Positions 1-9,575 are shown, counted from the first letter of the stretch. The stretch: 47,797 bases of DNA from Ignavibacteriota bacterium (GCA_016219595.1 JACRLY010000084.1:1253-49049), one strand, 5' to 3'. Numbers and translations: made by a program. The notes: generated from the letters alone by a model not told the origin.

Positions 1-2
1 CA

Positions 3-101
3 GTTTCTGAAATGGTATCGGAATCCTATTTTGGTACAATCAAGCCTCTGTATAAAAAGATATTTAGGAAATACAGGGGGGAAAAAATATTTGAAAAATG
101 A
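3..101 (+). CDS. C-terminal end of an upstream gene (partial)
   Basis: The third forward frame is open from the window edge to a TGA at 99-101 and gives 32 residues with protein-like composition, ending in KIFEK. It lies 47 bases before the CHASE2 gene on the same strand, so it may be the previous gene of that operon. The visible part is too short to assign a family. The first frame is also open to about base 160, but it would overlap the CHASE2 start and reads as low-complexity Lys/Asn/Ile. Confidence 0.45.
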   Translation, partial: VSEMVSESYFGTIKPLYKKIFRKYRGEKIFEK

Positions 102-148
102 AAAAAAAATATTGATGATATTAAATTTTATGATAAATTTGACTGATA

Positions 149-1369
149 ATGAAATTATTTAAAAAGTATATCGATTCGGATGCATTTGCAAGTACAATTC
201 TTGTATTCATTACATTAATTATCCTGCCATTATTATTAAGCTTTAATTTCTTTATACCTTTGAAGAATGCATTTTATGATTTTGCAATGACAGATATTAA
301 TTATGCAAAATTACGCTCACCGGAAAAGGAATTGGCAGATACCAACATTGTATTAATTAATATTGCCGGAATGTCCAATAACGAGCTTGCAGATTTGATT
401 AATATTTTAAATCAAAATAAGCCAAGGGTTATAGGAATCGATAAGGAACTAAAGTTTGCTGACGATTCATTATCTGCAGTGAATTTATCTGAGGCATTAT
501 CACATGTGAACAGGTTAGTTTTAAGTAACAGAATAATTTATAACAAAGTTACAAATAGGTTTGATTCATTAGCCCAGTCAGATAATTTTTTTAGAATATA
601 TGGTATCTCAGGTTTTACAAATCAGATTACAATCAATGACAGAAGTCATGAAACAGTTAGAACCTTTAAAATATATTCAAAAGTAACTAAGAAATCAGGG
701 ACTGGAGATACAATTATTCATCCTTTTCCGGTTGAGGTTGTCCATTTATTTGACCCTGAGAAAGTTCAAAAATTGTATGAACGAAATAACGAAGAAGAAA
801 TAATAAATTTCCGCGGCTATTTCAATAAATACTTTTTTATTGCTGGAGAACAGATATTAAATTTAGAATTCAACCCAAATCTTTTTTTCGGTAAAATTCT
901 TTTACTTAGTTACTTTGACCCTTTCAATATCAGTCCATTGTTCGGTTATAAATATTATTCTCCACTGGATTCGAATTATACCGGTAAGTCCTTTCCGGAT
1001 ATGTATGGTATTGAAATTCATGCTAATATTATATCAATGATAATTAATGAAAATTATTTCAATATTATACCGTCTTGGTTAGCTGTTATTATAGCATTTA
1101 TTATATGTTACCTAATGATAATAGCATACAAATACATAGATGAAAAATATGAGACCTGGTATGAAATATTAAGCCTGGTAATATTTGTTGTAATATCATT
1201 AATGTTGCTTGCGGCAAATTATTATTCATATCATTTGATTATGTTGGATCTTAATCTGAATTATACTCTCTTTGCTATTATTCTTGCTTCTCCGATTTAT
1301 GAAGCTTATACAAAATCAATTAAACCTCTGTCAATGAGAATTCTGAGAAAAAAAACGAGGCAAATATGA
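149..1369 (+). CDS. CHASE2-domain membrane protein without output domain
   Basis: This 406-residue protein has the layout of CHASE2 sensors. A membrane segment at about residues 17-37 is followed by a large extracytoplasmic domain and then three closely spaced hydrophobic segments from about 308 to 390. The start of the domain carries the CHASE2-like pattern of a beta strand (NIVLINIAG), a helix, and VIGIDKEL. In known families CHASE2 senses an unknown extracytoplasmic signal and feeds a cytoplasmic kinase, cyclase or phosphatase. Here the chain stops about 15 basic residues after the last membrane segment, so no output domain is present. The stop overlaps the ATG of the next gene by four bases, which implies translational coupling to the four FecR-like paralogues downstream. 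The family call is by pattern recognition; the function is unknown. Confidence 0.7.
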   Translation: MKLFKKYIDSDAFASTILVFITLIILPLLLSFNFFIPLKNAFYDFAMTDINYAKLRSPEKELADTNIVLINIAGMSNNELADLINILNQNKPRVIGIDKELKFADDSLSAVNLSEALSHVNRLVLSNRIIYNKVTNRFDSLAQSDNFFRIYGISGFTNQITINDRSHETVRTFKIYSKVTKKSGTGDTIIHPFPVEVVHLFDPEKVQKLYERNNEEEIINFRGYFNKYFFIAGEQILNLEFNPNLFFGKILLLSYFDPFNISPLFGYKYYSPLDSNYTGKSFPDMYGIEIHANIISMIINENYFNIIPSWLAVIIAFIICYLMIIAYKYIDEKYETWYEILSLVIFVVISLMLLAANYYSYHLIMLDLNLNYTLFAIILASPIYEAYTKSIKPLSMRILRKKTRQI

Positions 1370-2337
1370 AGAATATTAATAAATTTTTTGTGATGATAAT
1401 ACTATTATTATTTTCATTTTTTTCGATTTCTGCACAAAACACAGAATTTAAAATATTAGCTTCCAGGGGGCAGGTATTAATACAAAAAAACGGCAAAGGA
1501 ACCTGGGAAAAAATATTTACAGGAGGACTGATTAATTTAAAAGATAAAATCAAGATGTTACCCGGCTCATATTTAGGATTGGTTCATGCAAAAGGTAAAA
1601 CTTTAGAGTTGAAAAAAGACGGTATTTATACAGTTTCCCAGCTTTCAAAAGAGATTGCAGGTATGAAATCCACAATGAGCGGTCAGTTTGCTAATCTTAT
1701 TATTAGCGAAGTAGGAAATGCATCCGGTAATATAATTGATAAGGATTCTAAGAAATCGCTGGGGCAATCAGGTGCAGTCGAAAGGAATATTGATTCGAAT
1801 GTAATGACTTCTAATGGCAATCAAAAACAAGAAGACAGAATTTTAATTAAATCACCTGTCAAGGAACATAGTATTAATCAGGATATTTTATTTGAGTGGA
1901 CTAGGTTGAAAAATGAAAACGAATACGAATTTTACCTGACTGACCGTTATGACAGGCTGGAATTTTCAAAAACAACTTCAGATACATTTTTATTGGTAGA
2001 TACCAAAAAATTGAAGCTCGAGAAAGGTTCATATTATTTTTGGAGAATTACCGTCAAGGGAAAACCTGAATTAAAATCAGACGAAGCATGTTTTTTAATT
2101 TTAACTGATACGGAAATATCTGGTATCAATGACACTTTAAAACTTCTTAAAGAAGAATTAGGTGAAGAACATACAGCTACTTCAAGTTTAATGTATGCTG
2201 TTTATTTCGAGAAATGCAATCTAATCAATGAGGCAAAGGTTTCATATCTTGAAGCTTTGAAAATTGCACCTGACGTCGAGGTTTATAATAATCTTTATTA
2301 TAATTTTTTAAAGAGACATTTTCAAACCGGTTACTGA
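1366..2337 (+). CDS. Exported FecR-like/helical-repeat protein, paralogue 1 of 4
   Basis: This is a 323-residue protein with an N-terminal signal peptide (hydrophobic to about residue 23, ending SAQ). Residues about 28-95 resemble a FecR-type domain, with SYLGLVHAKGKTLELKK at its core. A conserved GAVER motif follows. Next comes a beta-rich, Ig/Fn3-like section around LKLEKGSYYFW, and a C-terminal TPR-like helical pair. It starts inside the last codons of the CHASE2 gene and is preceded by an ACGAGG-type ribosome site. In other systems FecR-type periplasmic domains carry signals from the envelope, but this protein has no membrane segment beyond the signal peptide, so it probably works in the periplasm or on the surface. 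The specific role is unknown. Confidence 0.65.
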   Translation: MKNINKFFVMIILLLFSFFSISAQNTEFKILASRGQVLIQKNGKGTWEKIFTGGLINLKDKIKMLPGSYLGLVHAKGKTLELKKDGIYTVSQLSKEIAGMKSTMSGQFANLIISEVGNASGNIIDKDSKKSLGQSGAVERNIDSNVMTSNGNQKQEDRILIKSPVKEHSINQDILFEWTRLKNENEYEFYLTDRYDRLEFSKTTSDTFLLVDTKKLKLEKGSYYFWRITVKGKPELKSDEACFLILTDTEISGINDTLKLLKEELGEEHTATSSLMYAVYFEKCNLINEAKVSYLEALKIAPDVEVYNNLYYNFLKRHFQTGY

Positions 2338-2368
2338 TATATATGTTTTAATTACAGGAAAAAACGAA

Positions 2369-3298
2369 ATGAAAAAATTATTAATTATAACGCAACTATT
2401 ACTTTTCGTATTTGTCTTTACAAGTCTGTCAAAAGACATAAAGTTTTGCGTACTTGGCAAAAAAGGGACAGTGCAGGTTAAAACATCTTCATCAAAAAAA
2501 TATGTGGATGTCAAAACAGGGGACAAATTATCTTCAACAGATAATCTTCTCGTTGAAGAGGGTTCCTATGTGGGACTCGTTCATAACAACGGAAAAACAA
2601 TAGAAATTGTCAAACCTGGAAATTATAAAATTTCATCATTATCAAGTTCTTCTGAAGGAAAAAAGAATTCGGTGCTTCCCAAACTTGCTGAAATGATTTT
2701 TAATAATGTAAATCAAAAAAGTACAATACTCGCTGATAAAAGTGATAAAACTCAGATGAAAACCGGTGGGTATATCGAAAGGGGTATCGGCGAGGTTACA
2801 TTACCTATTATTTCTCCTTCTAAAAATCATTATATGACAAATAACATAAAGCTTTGTTGGAACTCTTATCATGGCGAGGGTGAATTTGTTTTCAAATTAA
2901 TGAACAGAATTAATAAGGTTTTACTTAACAAAACTTCGACTGACACTTGTATTATATTCGATGCCGATGCTCTTAAACTCGAAAAAGGAATATACTATTT
3001 CTGGTCGGTTAATCTGGCTTCTGATAATGATTATAAATCTCAGGAAGCATGTTTTAAAGTATTGACAGATGGAGAAGTTCAATCTATAAAAGATACACTT
3101 AAACAATTATCTTCTGAACTGGGTAATGATAATACTGCTGCATCGACTATTATCTATGCCTTTTTCTACGAAAAGAACAATCTTTTTGATGATGCCGCGA
3201 ATGCATATCAAAAAGCAATTAAATTAGAACCGGATGTATACGATTATGTAGTTCTTTATAATGATTTTTTGTCGAGAACAAAATTTGCCGAGAAGTAA
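2369..3298 (+). CDS. Exported FecR-like/helical-repeat protein, paralogue 2 of 4
   Basis: This 309-residue paralogue of the preceding gene has the same order: signal peptide, FecR-like domain (SYVGLVHNNGKTIEI), a short GYIER motif, a beta section with LKLEKGIYYFW, and a C-terminal TPR-like tail (NLFDDAANAYQKAIKLEPD). It lies 31 bases after paralogue 1 in the same direction and has CAGGAA upstream of the ATG. The middle linker differs most from its sisters, while the SYxGLVH and YYFW blocks are nearly fixed. That pattern suggests tandem duplication followed by divergence of a recognition surface. Function is not known; export is likely. Confidence 0.65.
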   Translation: MKKLLIITQLLLFVFVFTSLSKDIKFCVLGKKGTVQVKTSSSKKYVDVKTGDKLSSTDNLLVEEGSYVGLVHNNGKTIEIVKPGNYKISSLSSSSEGKKNSVLPKLAEMIFNNVNQKSTILADKSDKTQMKTGGYIERGIGEVTLPIISPSKNHYMTNNIKLCWNSYHGEGEFVFKLMNRINKVLLNKTSTDTCIIFDADALKLEKGIYYFWSVNLASDNDYKSQEACFKVLTDGEVQSIKDTLKQLSSELGNDNTAASTIIYAFFYEKNNLFDDAANAYQKAIKLEPDVYDYVVLYNDFLSRTKFAEK

Positions 3299-3315
3299 AT
3301 TATATTGGTTAGAAA

Positions 3316-4236
3316 ATGAAAGTATTAATTTGTTTATTTTTCTTAATTGTATTTTTTGTTCAGGTTCATGCTCAGAACTATGAATTTTGTGTTCTAGGTA
3401 AAATCGGAACAGCACTTGTTCAGAATTTCGGGAGCAAATCCCGTAATGAATTGAAAACCGGTGACCAGTTGCGAAAAAATGATATTATTACACTCAAAGA
3501 AAATTCTTACCTCGGACTTGTCCACTCATCCGGCAAAACAATTGAAATCAGGAAATCAGGAGAATATAAAATATCTAAACTTAAAGATGAATTGCTCGGT
3601 AATAAGTCTACTTCTGTAATTCCAAACCTTATAGAGATAATTTTTGGCAACAAATCAAATATGAAAGATTTGTTGGATTCTAAGAAAAGTAAAAAAATAT
3701 ATTCAAAAGGCTCAATTGAGCGTAGTTTGGATGTTGAGCAATTTGTTATAATGTCTCCTAAGAAAATGATATTAATCGGTAAAGACATAGAATTGATATG
3801 GTCCAAATATTCTGCGAATAACAAATATGAAATTAAAATCACTGACAGATTTAATAAAACTATTTTTACAAAAGTAACAGAAGACACATTAGTTAAAATT
3901 AATCAAAATGAGCTCAAGCTCGAGAAAGACCAATATTATTTTTGGAAAGTGAATTTACTTTCAATTCCTCAAATAAATACTGATGAAGGCTATTTTCTTT
4001 TTATGTCGGACAGTAAAATTTCTGAAATCAGAAAAAATGTTGAACAATTGCAAAAGAATTTAAGTGATAAAGAAACACCTGTAACAAAAATACTTCTAGC
4101 TTTCTATTATGAGAATAATCTTCTTGTCGAAGAAGCAGACAGGGAATTCAAAGAAGCAATAGAATTGTCACCGGGTGTCTCAGATTATAAAGAATTATAT
4201 GAAGCTTTCAAAATGAGAATTAATATAAAGAGGTAA
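3316..4236 (+). CDS. Exported FecR-like/helical-repeat protein, paralogue 3 of 4
   Basis: This is the third, 306-residue member of the tandem set. Its signal peptide ends VHAQ. The FecR-like core is SYLGLVHSSGKTIEIRK, the short motif is GSIER, the beta section carries LKLEKDQYYFWKV, and the helical tail reads LLVEEADREFKEAIELSP. The gap to the previous gene is 17 bases and to the next gene 5 bases, so the four genes and the CHASE2 gene very probably form one transcript. A strong cysteine pattern or catalytic motif is absent, which fits a binding or structural role rather than an enzyme. Confidence 0.65.
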   Translation: MKVLICLFFLIVFFVQVHAQNYEFCVLGKIGTALVQNFGSKSRNELKTGDQLRKNDIITLKENSYLGLVHSSGKTIEIRKSGEYKISKLKDELLGNKSTSVIPNLIEIIFGNKSNMKDLLDSKKSKKIYSKGSIERSLDVEQFVIMSPKKMILIGKDIELIWSKYSANNKYEIKITDRFNKTIFTKVTEDTLVKINQNELKLEKDQYYFWKVNLLSIPQINTDEGYFLFMSDSKISEIRKNVEQLQKNLSDKETPVTKILLAFYYENNLLVEEADREFKEAIELSPGVSDYKELYEAFKMRINIKR

Positions 4237-4241
4237 AAGAT

Positions 4242-5282
4242 ATGAAATTATATAAATATATTATCCTATTAGCAGCATTAATTATTCCCAACATATTATT
4301 GAATGCCCAGGAACCTGAATTCAGGGTTTTAGGAAAAAAAGGGAATGTGAACAGCCAGTCAAAAAGCAGTAGCTGGACTGATTTAAAAACCGGGGACAGA
4401 TTATTCAAAAATGATAAAATCAAATTATCCGGCGATTCGTATATCGGGTTAGTCCACTCATCGGGTAAAACCGTAGAAATAAGAAAAGAGGGTACTTATA
4501 ATATTTCAAAATTAACTAAGGATGTATCTGCTTTTCGAAGTTCGAGTTCTGAGAGATTTGCAAAATATGTAATTGCCGAAATTACATCGGGAGATGCATT
4601 GCTTTCACAGAAAAAGTATAAAAGGACGATGGGAAACACAGGCGCAGTGGAAAGAGCTACCGGTGGAGATGTGAGTTATATGGCTACTTTTTCATCTTTA
4701 TCAGGTCAGGATTTATCACAATATTCCGCTTTGAATGATGCTATCGAATGTGTTGTTAAAACCGATAAAAATTATATAAGGATTAAATACCCGAGAAGTT
4801 CTTATCTCATAGACAATAAAGTCGATTTTATTTGGTACAAAAACAATAGTGTTTCTATCTATGAATTTGTTATCATTGACAGGGATGATAATATTATTTA
4901 TTCAACAAAAACATCTGATACAATGCTTCAGCTTAATTTATCTGAGCTCAAGCTTTTAAAAGGCACTAATTATTATTGGTATATTAAAAATAATGAATTA
5001 AAATCAGACCAGTATTGCATTAATTGGCTTAATGATTATGATATGAAAAGACTAAATGAAGATTTGGAACCAATGCTGGATGGAATGGCAAAAGGAAAGG
5101 ACGCCGCATCGCTTATCCTTTTGGCATCGATTTATGAAGATGAGAATATTATGAACAGAGCTATCGAGGCTTATGATGATGCCTTGAAAATTGAGCCTGA
5201 TGTTGATGGATACAAAACTTTGTACGCAAGATACCTGAGCCGTATTGGACTTGAAGACGAAGCACTGAAATTAGTTAAATAA
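4242..5282 (+). CDS. Exported FecR-like/helical-repeat protein, paralogue 4 of 4
   Basis: The last and longest copy has 346 residues. It keeps the signal peptide, the FecR-like core (SYIGLVHSSGKTVEIRK), a GAVER motif identical to that of copy 1, and a beta section where the usual YYFW block has become NYYWY. About 25 extra residues sit between the GAVER motif and the beta section. The C-terminus holds a fuller TPR-like helical pair (IMNRAIEAYDDALKIEPD). A good ribosome site (AAGAGG) precedes the ATG at 4242. The stop at 5280-5282 lies one base from the stop of the convergent purD gene, so no independent terminator fits between them. Confidence 0.65.
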   Translation: MKLYKYIILLAALIIPNILLNAQEPEFRVLGKKGNVNSQSKSSSWTDLKTGDRLFKNDKIKLSGDSYIGLVHSSGKTVEIRKEGTYNISKLTKDVSAFRSSSSERFAKYVIAEITSGDALLSQKKYKRTMGNTGAVERATGGDVSYMATFSSLSGQDLSQYSALNDAIECVVKTDKNYIRIKYPRSSYLIDNKVDFIWYKNNSVSIYEFVIIDRDDNIIYSTKTSDTMLQLNLSELKLLKGTNYYWYIKNNELKSDQYCINWLNDYDMKRLNEDLEPMLDGMAKGKDAASLILLASIYEDENIMNRAIEAYDDALKIEPDVDGYKTLYARYLSRIGLEDEALKLVK

Positions 5283-5283
5283 T

Positions 5284-6552
5284 TTATAGTGCTTTATATC
5301 CAATATCTTTCCTGTAATACATATTAGTGAAGTATATTTCACTGACTGCATTGTAGGTCTGCTCGACTGCTTTTTTCAATGTGTCATTGACACATGTTAC
5401 ACCGAGCACTCTGCCTCCATCACTTATTAATATATTATCAGTTCTTTTTGTACCCGAGTGGAATACAATTGCTCCTGATTTTATTGCTTTATCGATTCCT
5501 TTTATCTCAAATCCTTTTTTATAATTATCCGGATAACCTTTAGAAGCTAGGATAACACAACAGGAATGTTTGTCACTTGTATCAATCATTTTTGATTTGT
5601 CTATATTTCCATTCGCTGCCGAATATAATAATCCGGCAAAATCACCTTCAAATAAGCTTAGTACAGCTTGTGTTTCAGGGTCTCCGAATCTAACATTAAA
5701 TTCCACAACTTTTGGTTCGCCTTTATTGATCATCAATCCCGCATATAGGCAACCGATAAAAATTGAACCTTCCCTTTTCATGCCATCCAATGCAGGTTTC
5801 AGGATTCTTTCATTTACTTTGTTCATGACTGTAGAAGTGACTACAGGTGCAGGTGAATAAGCTCCCATCCCTCCGGTATTTTTACCTTTGTCTCCATCGA
5901 GGGCTCTCTTATGGTCCTGGGAAGAAGGCAAGGTTATAAAATCATTTCCGTCACTTATCGCTAGAATAGATGCCTCTTCGCCCTCTAAAAATTCCTCGAT
6001 AACTACGGTTTTTCCTGCATTATCAAAAATGCCTTCAAACATTTGCGAAATTGCTTGATTAGCATTTTCAATATTGTCTGCTATTATTACTCCTTTTCCT
6101 GCCGCAAGACCATCTGCTTTCAGCACTATCGGATAATTACATTTTTCTAAGTAATCAATAGCATTTGTTTTATCATTGGAATTGAAAATTTTATAATTGG
6201 CAGTAGGTATATTGTATTTTAACATAAAATCTTTTGCAAATCCCTTTGATGATTCCAGTCTGGATGCTTCTTTTGAGGGACCAAACACTTTAATTCCGTT
6301 GCATGTTAAAACATCTGAAATGCCTTCAGCCAGCGGTTTTTCAGGTCCTACAACAACTAATTCAATTGAATTACTATTACAGAAATTCAGGATTTGTTGA
6401 AAATCCATCTTCGCAATATCTGTTTTATGGCCGATTTCCATTATACCGGGATTTCCAGGATAGCAATATAATTTGTCAGTTGATTGAGATTCGGATAATT
6501 TCTTTGCTATGGCATGTTCTCTGCCACCACTTCCAATTAGTAAAATATTCAT
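5284..6552 (-). CDS. purD: Phosphoribosylamine-glycine ligase
   Basis: This enzyme joins glycine to 5-phosphoribosylamine with ATP to give GAR, the second step of de novo purine synthesis in the cytoplasm. The 422-residue length matches the family. The N-terminus MNILLIGSGGREHAIAKKL is the classic PurD opening. The ATP-grasp section is clear (ADGLAAGKGV, then EEFLEGEEASI), as are the GGMGAYSPAP block and the metal/ATP site VEFNVRFGDPETQ. The gene stands alone on the minus strand, convergent with the FecR-like array and with a long AT-rich gap upstream. guaA, another purine gene, is about 40 kb away in the same window. Confidence 0.96.
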   Translation of the reverse strand: MNILLIGSGGREHAIAKKLSESQSTDKLYCYPGNPGIMEIGHKTDIAKMDFQQILNFCNSNSIELVVVGPEKPLAEGISDVLTCNGIKVFGPSKEASRLESSKGFAKDFMLKYNIPTANYKIFNSNDKTNAIDYLEKCNYPIVLKADGLAAGKGVIIADNIENANQAISQMFEGIFDNAGKTVVIEEFLEGEEASILAISDGNDFITLPSSQDHKRALDGDKGKNTGGMGAYSPAPVVTSTVMNKVNERILKPALDGMKREGSIFIGCLYAGLMINKGEPKVVEFNVRFGDPETQAVLSLFEGDFAGLLYSAANGNIDKSKMIDTSDKHSCCVILASKGYPDNYKKGFEIKGIDKAIKSGAIVFHSGTKRTDNILISDGGRVLGVTCVNDTLKKAVEQTYNAVSEIYFTNMYYRKDIGYKAL

Positions 6553-7112
6553 TTATATTAAGGTATTGTTAAAAAATCAAAATTAAATACATTTATTTCT
6601 TAATCAAAGTTTAGGCAATGCTAAATTAATATATGATTTTTATTTTCTTTTAAACTTTGATTTTTTTTAATTAGATTGAGTAATGTGAATTTAATAATTC
6701 AGTAAAAAATTGAAATATATGAATTATTAACTTTAATAAATTTTAAGTGATTTACACTGAATTTTAAACTTTTTCCAATAAGAATTTATTATAATTTTAC
6801 AATAGTAAATAAATTAAGAATACAAACAATTTAATTATTTCTGAAATATTTATTTAATGTTAAATAAAATAATATAAAATAGATGGCATAAAATTTGGGA
6901 TTAAAATGTTGTTTAATAAATTATTTATAAATGTTTTAATAATTTTATCACAAAATTTATTAAGGATGATAATAATAAAATTAGTAAGATAAAAAATATT
7001 ATATAAATTAATTGTTAATGTAGTTTGTTAACAGTCTTTCGCAAATTTCACAAAAATTGAATAAATAAGAATTAGATAAATAAAAAATAATTGAGAAGTT
7101 TCTGACAAGACG
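6553..7112. other. AT-rich intergenic region between purD and the kinase gene
   Basis: These 560 bases are extremely AT-rich and separate two divergent genes, so both promoters should lie here. A perfect all-AT palindrome with a 9-bp stem and a TG loop occupies 6849-6868. A weak sigma-54-like pattern (TGGCAT, five bases, TTGG) starts at 6884, but the conserved C of the -12 box is missing. A 28-codon hydrophobic reading frame from 6906 is probably chance. No RNA gene was recognised. Confidence 0.5.
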
Positions 7113-9575
7113 ATGGGAAGAGAAGACAGTTTATCTGAAACTAATGAAGTAAAAGTTCAGATTGAAAAATTGATTTCTGAAATGAATTATTCAGAAAATT
7201 TTCTGTTAGATTCGGAGAATAAACACAAGTCCTTTTTCAAGGATTTACCAATTGGTGCATATAGGACTACCGAAGATGGAAGATTTTTGAGTGTGAATCC
7301 TGCATTAGCTGTTATTCTCGGACTTGAAAATCCTGAAGATATAATAAATTACAATGCAAGTGATTTTTATATAAGGACAGAAGTTAGGACTTCATTAATA
7401 AAAAAGCAAAAAAAAGTTTATGGTATTGTAAAAGCAGAGTATAAAATTAGACGTATGGATGGAAATGTAATTTGGGTCAGGGATAATGGTAAAGTTATAT
7501 ACAAGGATGATGGAACTGTTAATTACCTCGAAGGTGTGATTGAAGACATAACAAGCCAGAAATTGGCTCAGGAATCATTAATTGAAAGCGAAGTTAAATA
7601 CAGAAAATTATTTGAAAATTTATATGACATATATTTTAGTATAACTGTTGACGGGGAATTTACAGAAATATCACCTTCAATTGAATCAATTTTAGGCTTT
7701 ACATCCGAAGAAATTATTGGCAAATCCATTTCTGATTTTGTTGACAATAAACAGTTTTTGAATGAAGCTCTGAATGACCTAAAAAAATCACTTAAAATTT
7801 TAAACCGTTCTCTCCAGATTAAAAACAAGAATGGCGGAATGGTCCATTTATTAATCAATGCATATTTTTATTATGATAACATAAGAGGTAAAAAAAGCAT
7901 TGCAGGTATTGCAAGGGATATAACTCAACAAAAGCAAAATGAAATTGACCTGCTTGAAGCACGCGAATATGCAGAACTGATTAACAGAGTTACCCCAAGC
8001 TGTACTTTTACTGTCGATAAAAACGGGATAATAACAAGCTGGAATGAAAGAACAGCCGCTTTAACAGGTTTCACTGCATCTGAAGTAATCGGAAAAAAAT
8101 GCACACTTTGTTTGTGGAATGGTATGCATAAAGAATGTGCTTTCTTCGATGACAGGATAAAAAAACCCGTTTATGGCAGAGAGGTTGAAATAAAAATAAA
8201 AAGCGGGGATACAAGAATTATTGCTGTAAATATAGATTATCTTCATAATTCTCAAGGTGAAGTAATTGGTGGTATTGAAAGTTTTGATGACATTACAGAT
8301 AGAATCAGAACTGAAGAAGCTTTATTCTGGCAGGCAGGTGTCAACCATGCAATAGCAGATTTATCGAAAGCTATTATTTCTATGCCTTCGATTAAAGATA
8401 CTTCGAAACTTATTCTTGAACACGCCAGGAGACTAACTAATTCAGTTTTCGGTTTTATTTCTGTGTTTAACCAGGAAACCCTGAAATTCGAAATCTCAGC
8501 AATGATGACCGTTGAATCAAAAGATTATATTAAATGGGAATTTTATCCCGATTATATCGAGTTTAATGAATTTTGGTATTGGACTTATATAAACAAGCAT
8601 CCGATTTTAACATCTTCGATTAAATCAGACGAAAGATTAAATTCTATTTATCTTTATCAACAGGATATCGAACATTTTGTTTCTGTACCCCTGGTATCGA
8701 ATGATGATGTAATCGGGATTATATCGATAGCTTCTAAAGAAAAGGCTTATGGTGAAGATGACTTAGAGATATTAAACAGGATGTCATCGTTATTTACTGT
8801 AGTGTTGCAGCGAATTAAAGCTGAAGAAGATATTAAAGGAGCTTTGGTTAAGGAACAGGAATTAAGTGAATTAAAATCCAGGTTCATTTCAATGATTTCT
8901 CATGAGTACAGGACACCTCTGACAGCTATTGCTCTGACAAAGGACCTGCTCAAAGAACATTGGGAAAGAATTGATGTGCAAACAAGAGTTGAACAATTGG
9001 ATAAAATTCAACATTCTATCGATGTTATGAATGCACTGCTCGATGATATCATAATGTACAGTAAAGTGGAGGTAGGCAAACAGATTTACAGGCAGAGAAA
9101 AATAAATGTAGGACAGTTTTGCCTCGATATTGTTAATGAAATGCAATATACTGCTAAGTACAAAGTGAAAATAAATTTCGATTTTGACGGTGAGAAAAAA
9201 ATCATTTACACTGATGAAAACCTCCTGAGACAAATTGTAAGAAATTTACTTTCCAATGCTATTAAATTCTCATCTCAGGGAAATGAAGTTGAATTTAAAA
9301 TTGTCTCTAATTCTAATGAATTGATATATACTGTGACTGATTATGGAATCGGAATACCTGAAGATGACAAGGAAAATATCTTTGACCCCTTCTTCAGGGG
9401 AAAAAACATTGTAACAACTTCAGGAACAGGATTAGGTTTATCGATTGTGAAAAATGCCGTGAATATTCTTGGCGGATATGTCACTTTTTTCAGTGAAATC
9501 GGTAAAGGTACATCATTCACAGTTGTAATTCCTGTTCAGACATCGCATTCTGCTGTCCAGATTAACGATATGTAG
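7113..9575 (+). CDS. Cytoplasmic PAS-PAS-PAS-GAF sensor histidine kinase
   Basis: This 820-residue kinase has no membrane segment. Three PAS domains lie at about residues 40-155, 160-275 and 285-400, each ending in the usual GVIEDIT-like PAC strand. The third has three cysteines at 330, 333 and 342 (CTLC, then KEC), a spacing seen in redox or metal-linked PAS domains. A GAF-like domain spans about 410-570. The HisKA helix has SHEYRTPLTA with His597. The ATPase domain shows the N box (NLLSNAIKFS), G1 (DYGIGIPEDD), F box (FDPFFRG) and G2 (GTGLGLSIVKN). No receiver is fused and none is adjacent, so its partner is unknown. The gene end overlaps the convergent protease gene by 14 bases. Confidence 0.93.
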   Translation: MGREDSLSETNEVKVQIEKLISEMNYSENFLLDSENKHKSFFKDLPIGAYRTTEDGRFLSVNPALAVILGLENPEDIINYNASDFYIRTEVRTSLIKKQKKVYGIVKAEYKIRRMDGNVIWVRDNGKVIYKDDGTVNYLEGVIEDITSQKLAQESLIESEVKYRKLFENLYDIYFSITVDGEFTEISPSIESILGFTSEEIIGKSISDFVDNKQFLNEALNDLKKSLKILNRSLQIKNKNGGMVHLLINAYFYYDNIRGKKSIAGIARDITQQKQNEIDLLEAREYAELINRVTPSCTFTVDKNGIITSWNERTAALTGFTASEVIGKKCTLCLWNGMHKECAFFDDRIKKPVYGREVEIKIKSGDTRIIAVNIDYLHNSQGEVIGGIESFDDITDRIRTEEALFWQAGVNHAIADLSKAIISMPSIKDTSKLILEHARRLTNSVFGFISVFNQETLKFEISAMMTVESKDYIKWEFYPDYIEFNEFWYWTYINKHPILTSSIKSDERLNSIYLYQQDIEHFVSVPLVSNDDVIGIISIASKEKAYGEDDLEILNRMSSLFTVVLQRIKAEEDIKGALVKEQELSELKSRFISMISHEYRTPLTAIALTKDLLKEHWERIDVQTRVEQLDKIQHSIDVMNALLDDIIMYSKVEVGKQIYRQRKINVGQFCLDIVNEMQYTAKYKVKINFDFDGEKKIIYTDENLLRQIVRNLLSNAIKFSSQGNEVEFKIVSNSNELIYTVTDYGIGIPEDDKENIFDPFFRGKNIVTTSGTGLGLSIVKNAVNILGGYVTFFSEIGKGTSFTVVIPVQTSHSAVQINDM

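Noticed and set aside
3507-3887. 126-codon minus-strand frame inside FecR-like copy 3
   Set aside because: Shadow of a well-supported plus-strand gene with conserved paralogues on both sides.
6882-6900. Sigma-54-like TGGCAT-N5-TTGG upstream of the kinase gene
   Set aside because: The -12 box lacks the conserved C, and the site is over 200 bases from the start codon.
6906-6992. 28-codon hydrophobic reading frame in the purD-kinase gap
   Set aside because: No convincing ribosome site, and composition is what all-AT sequence gives by chance.
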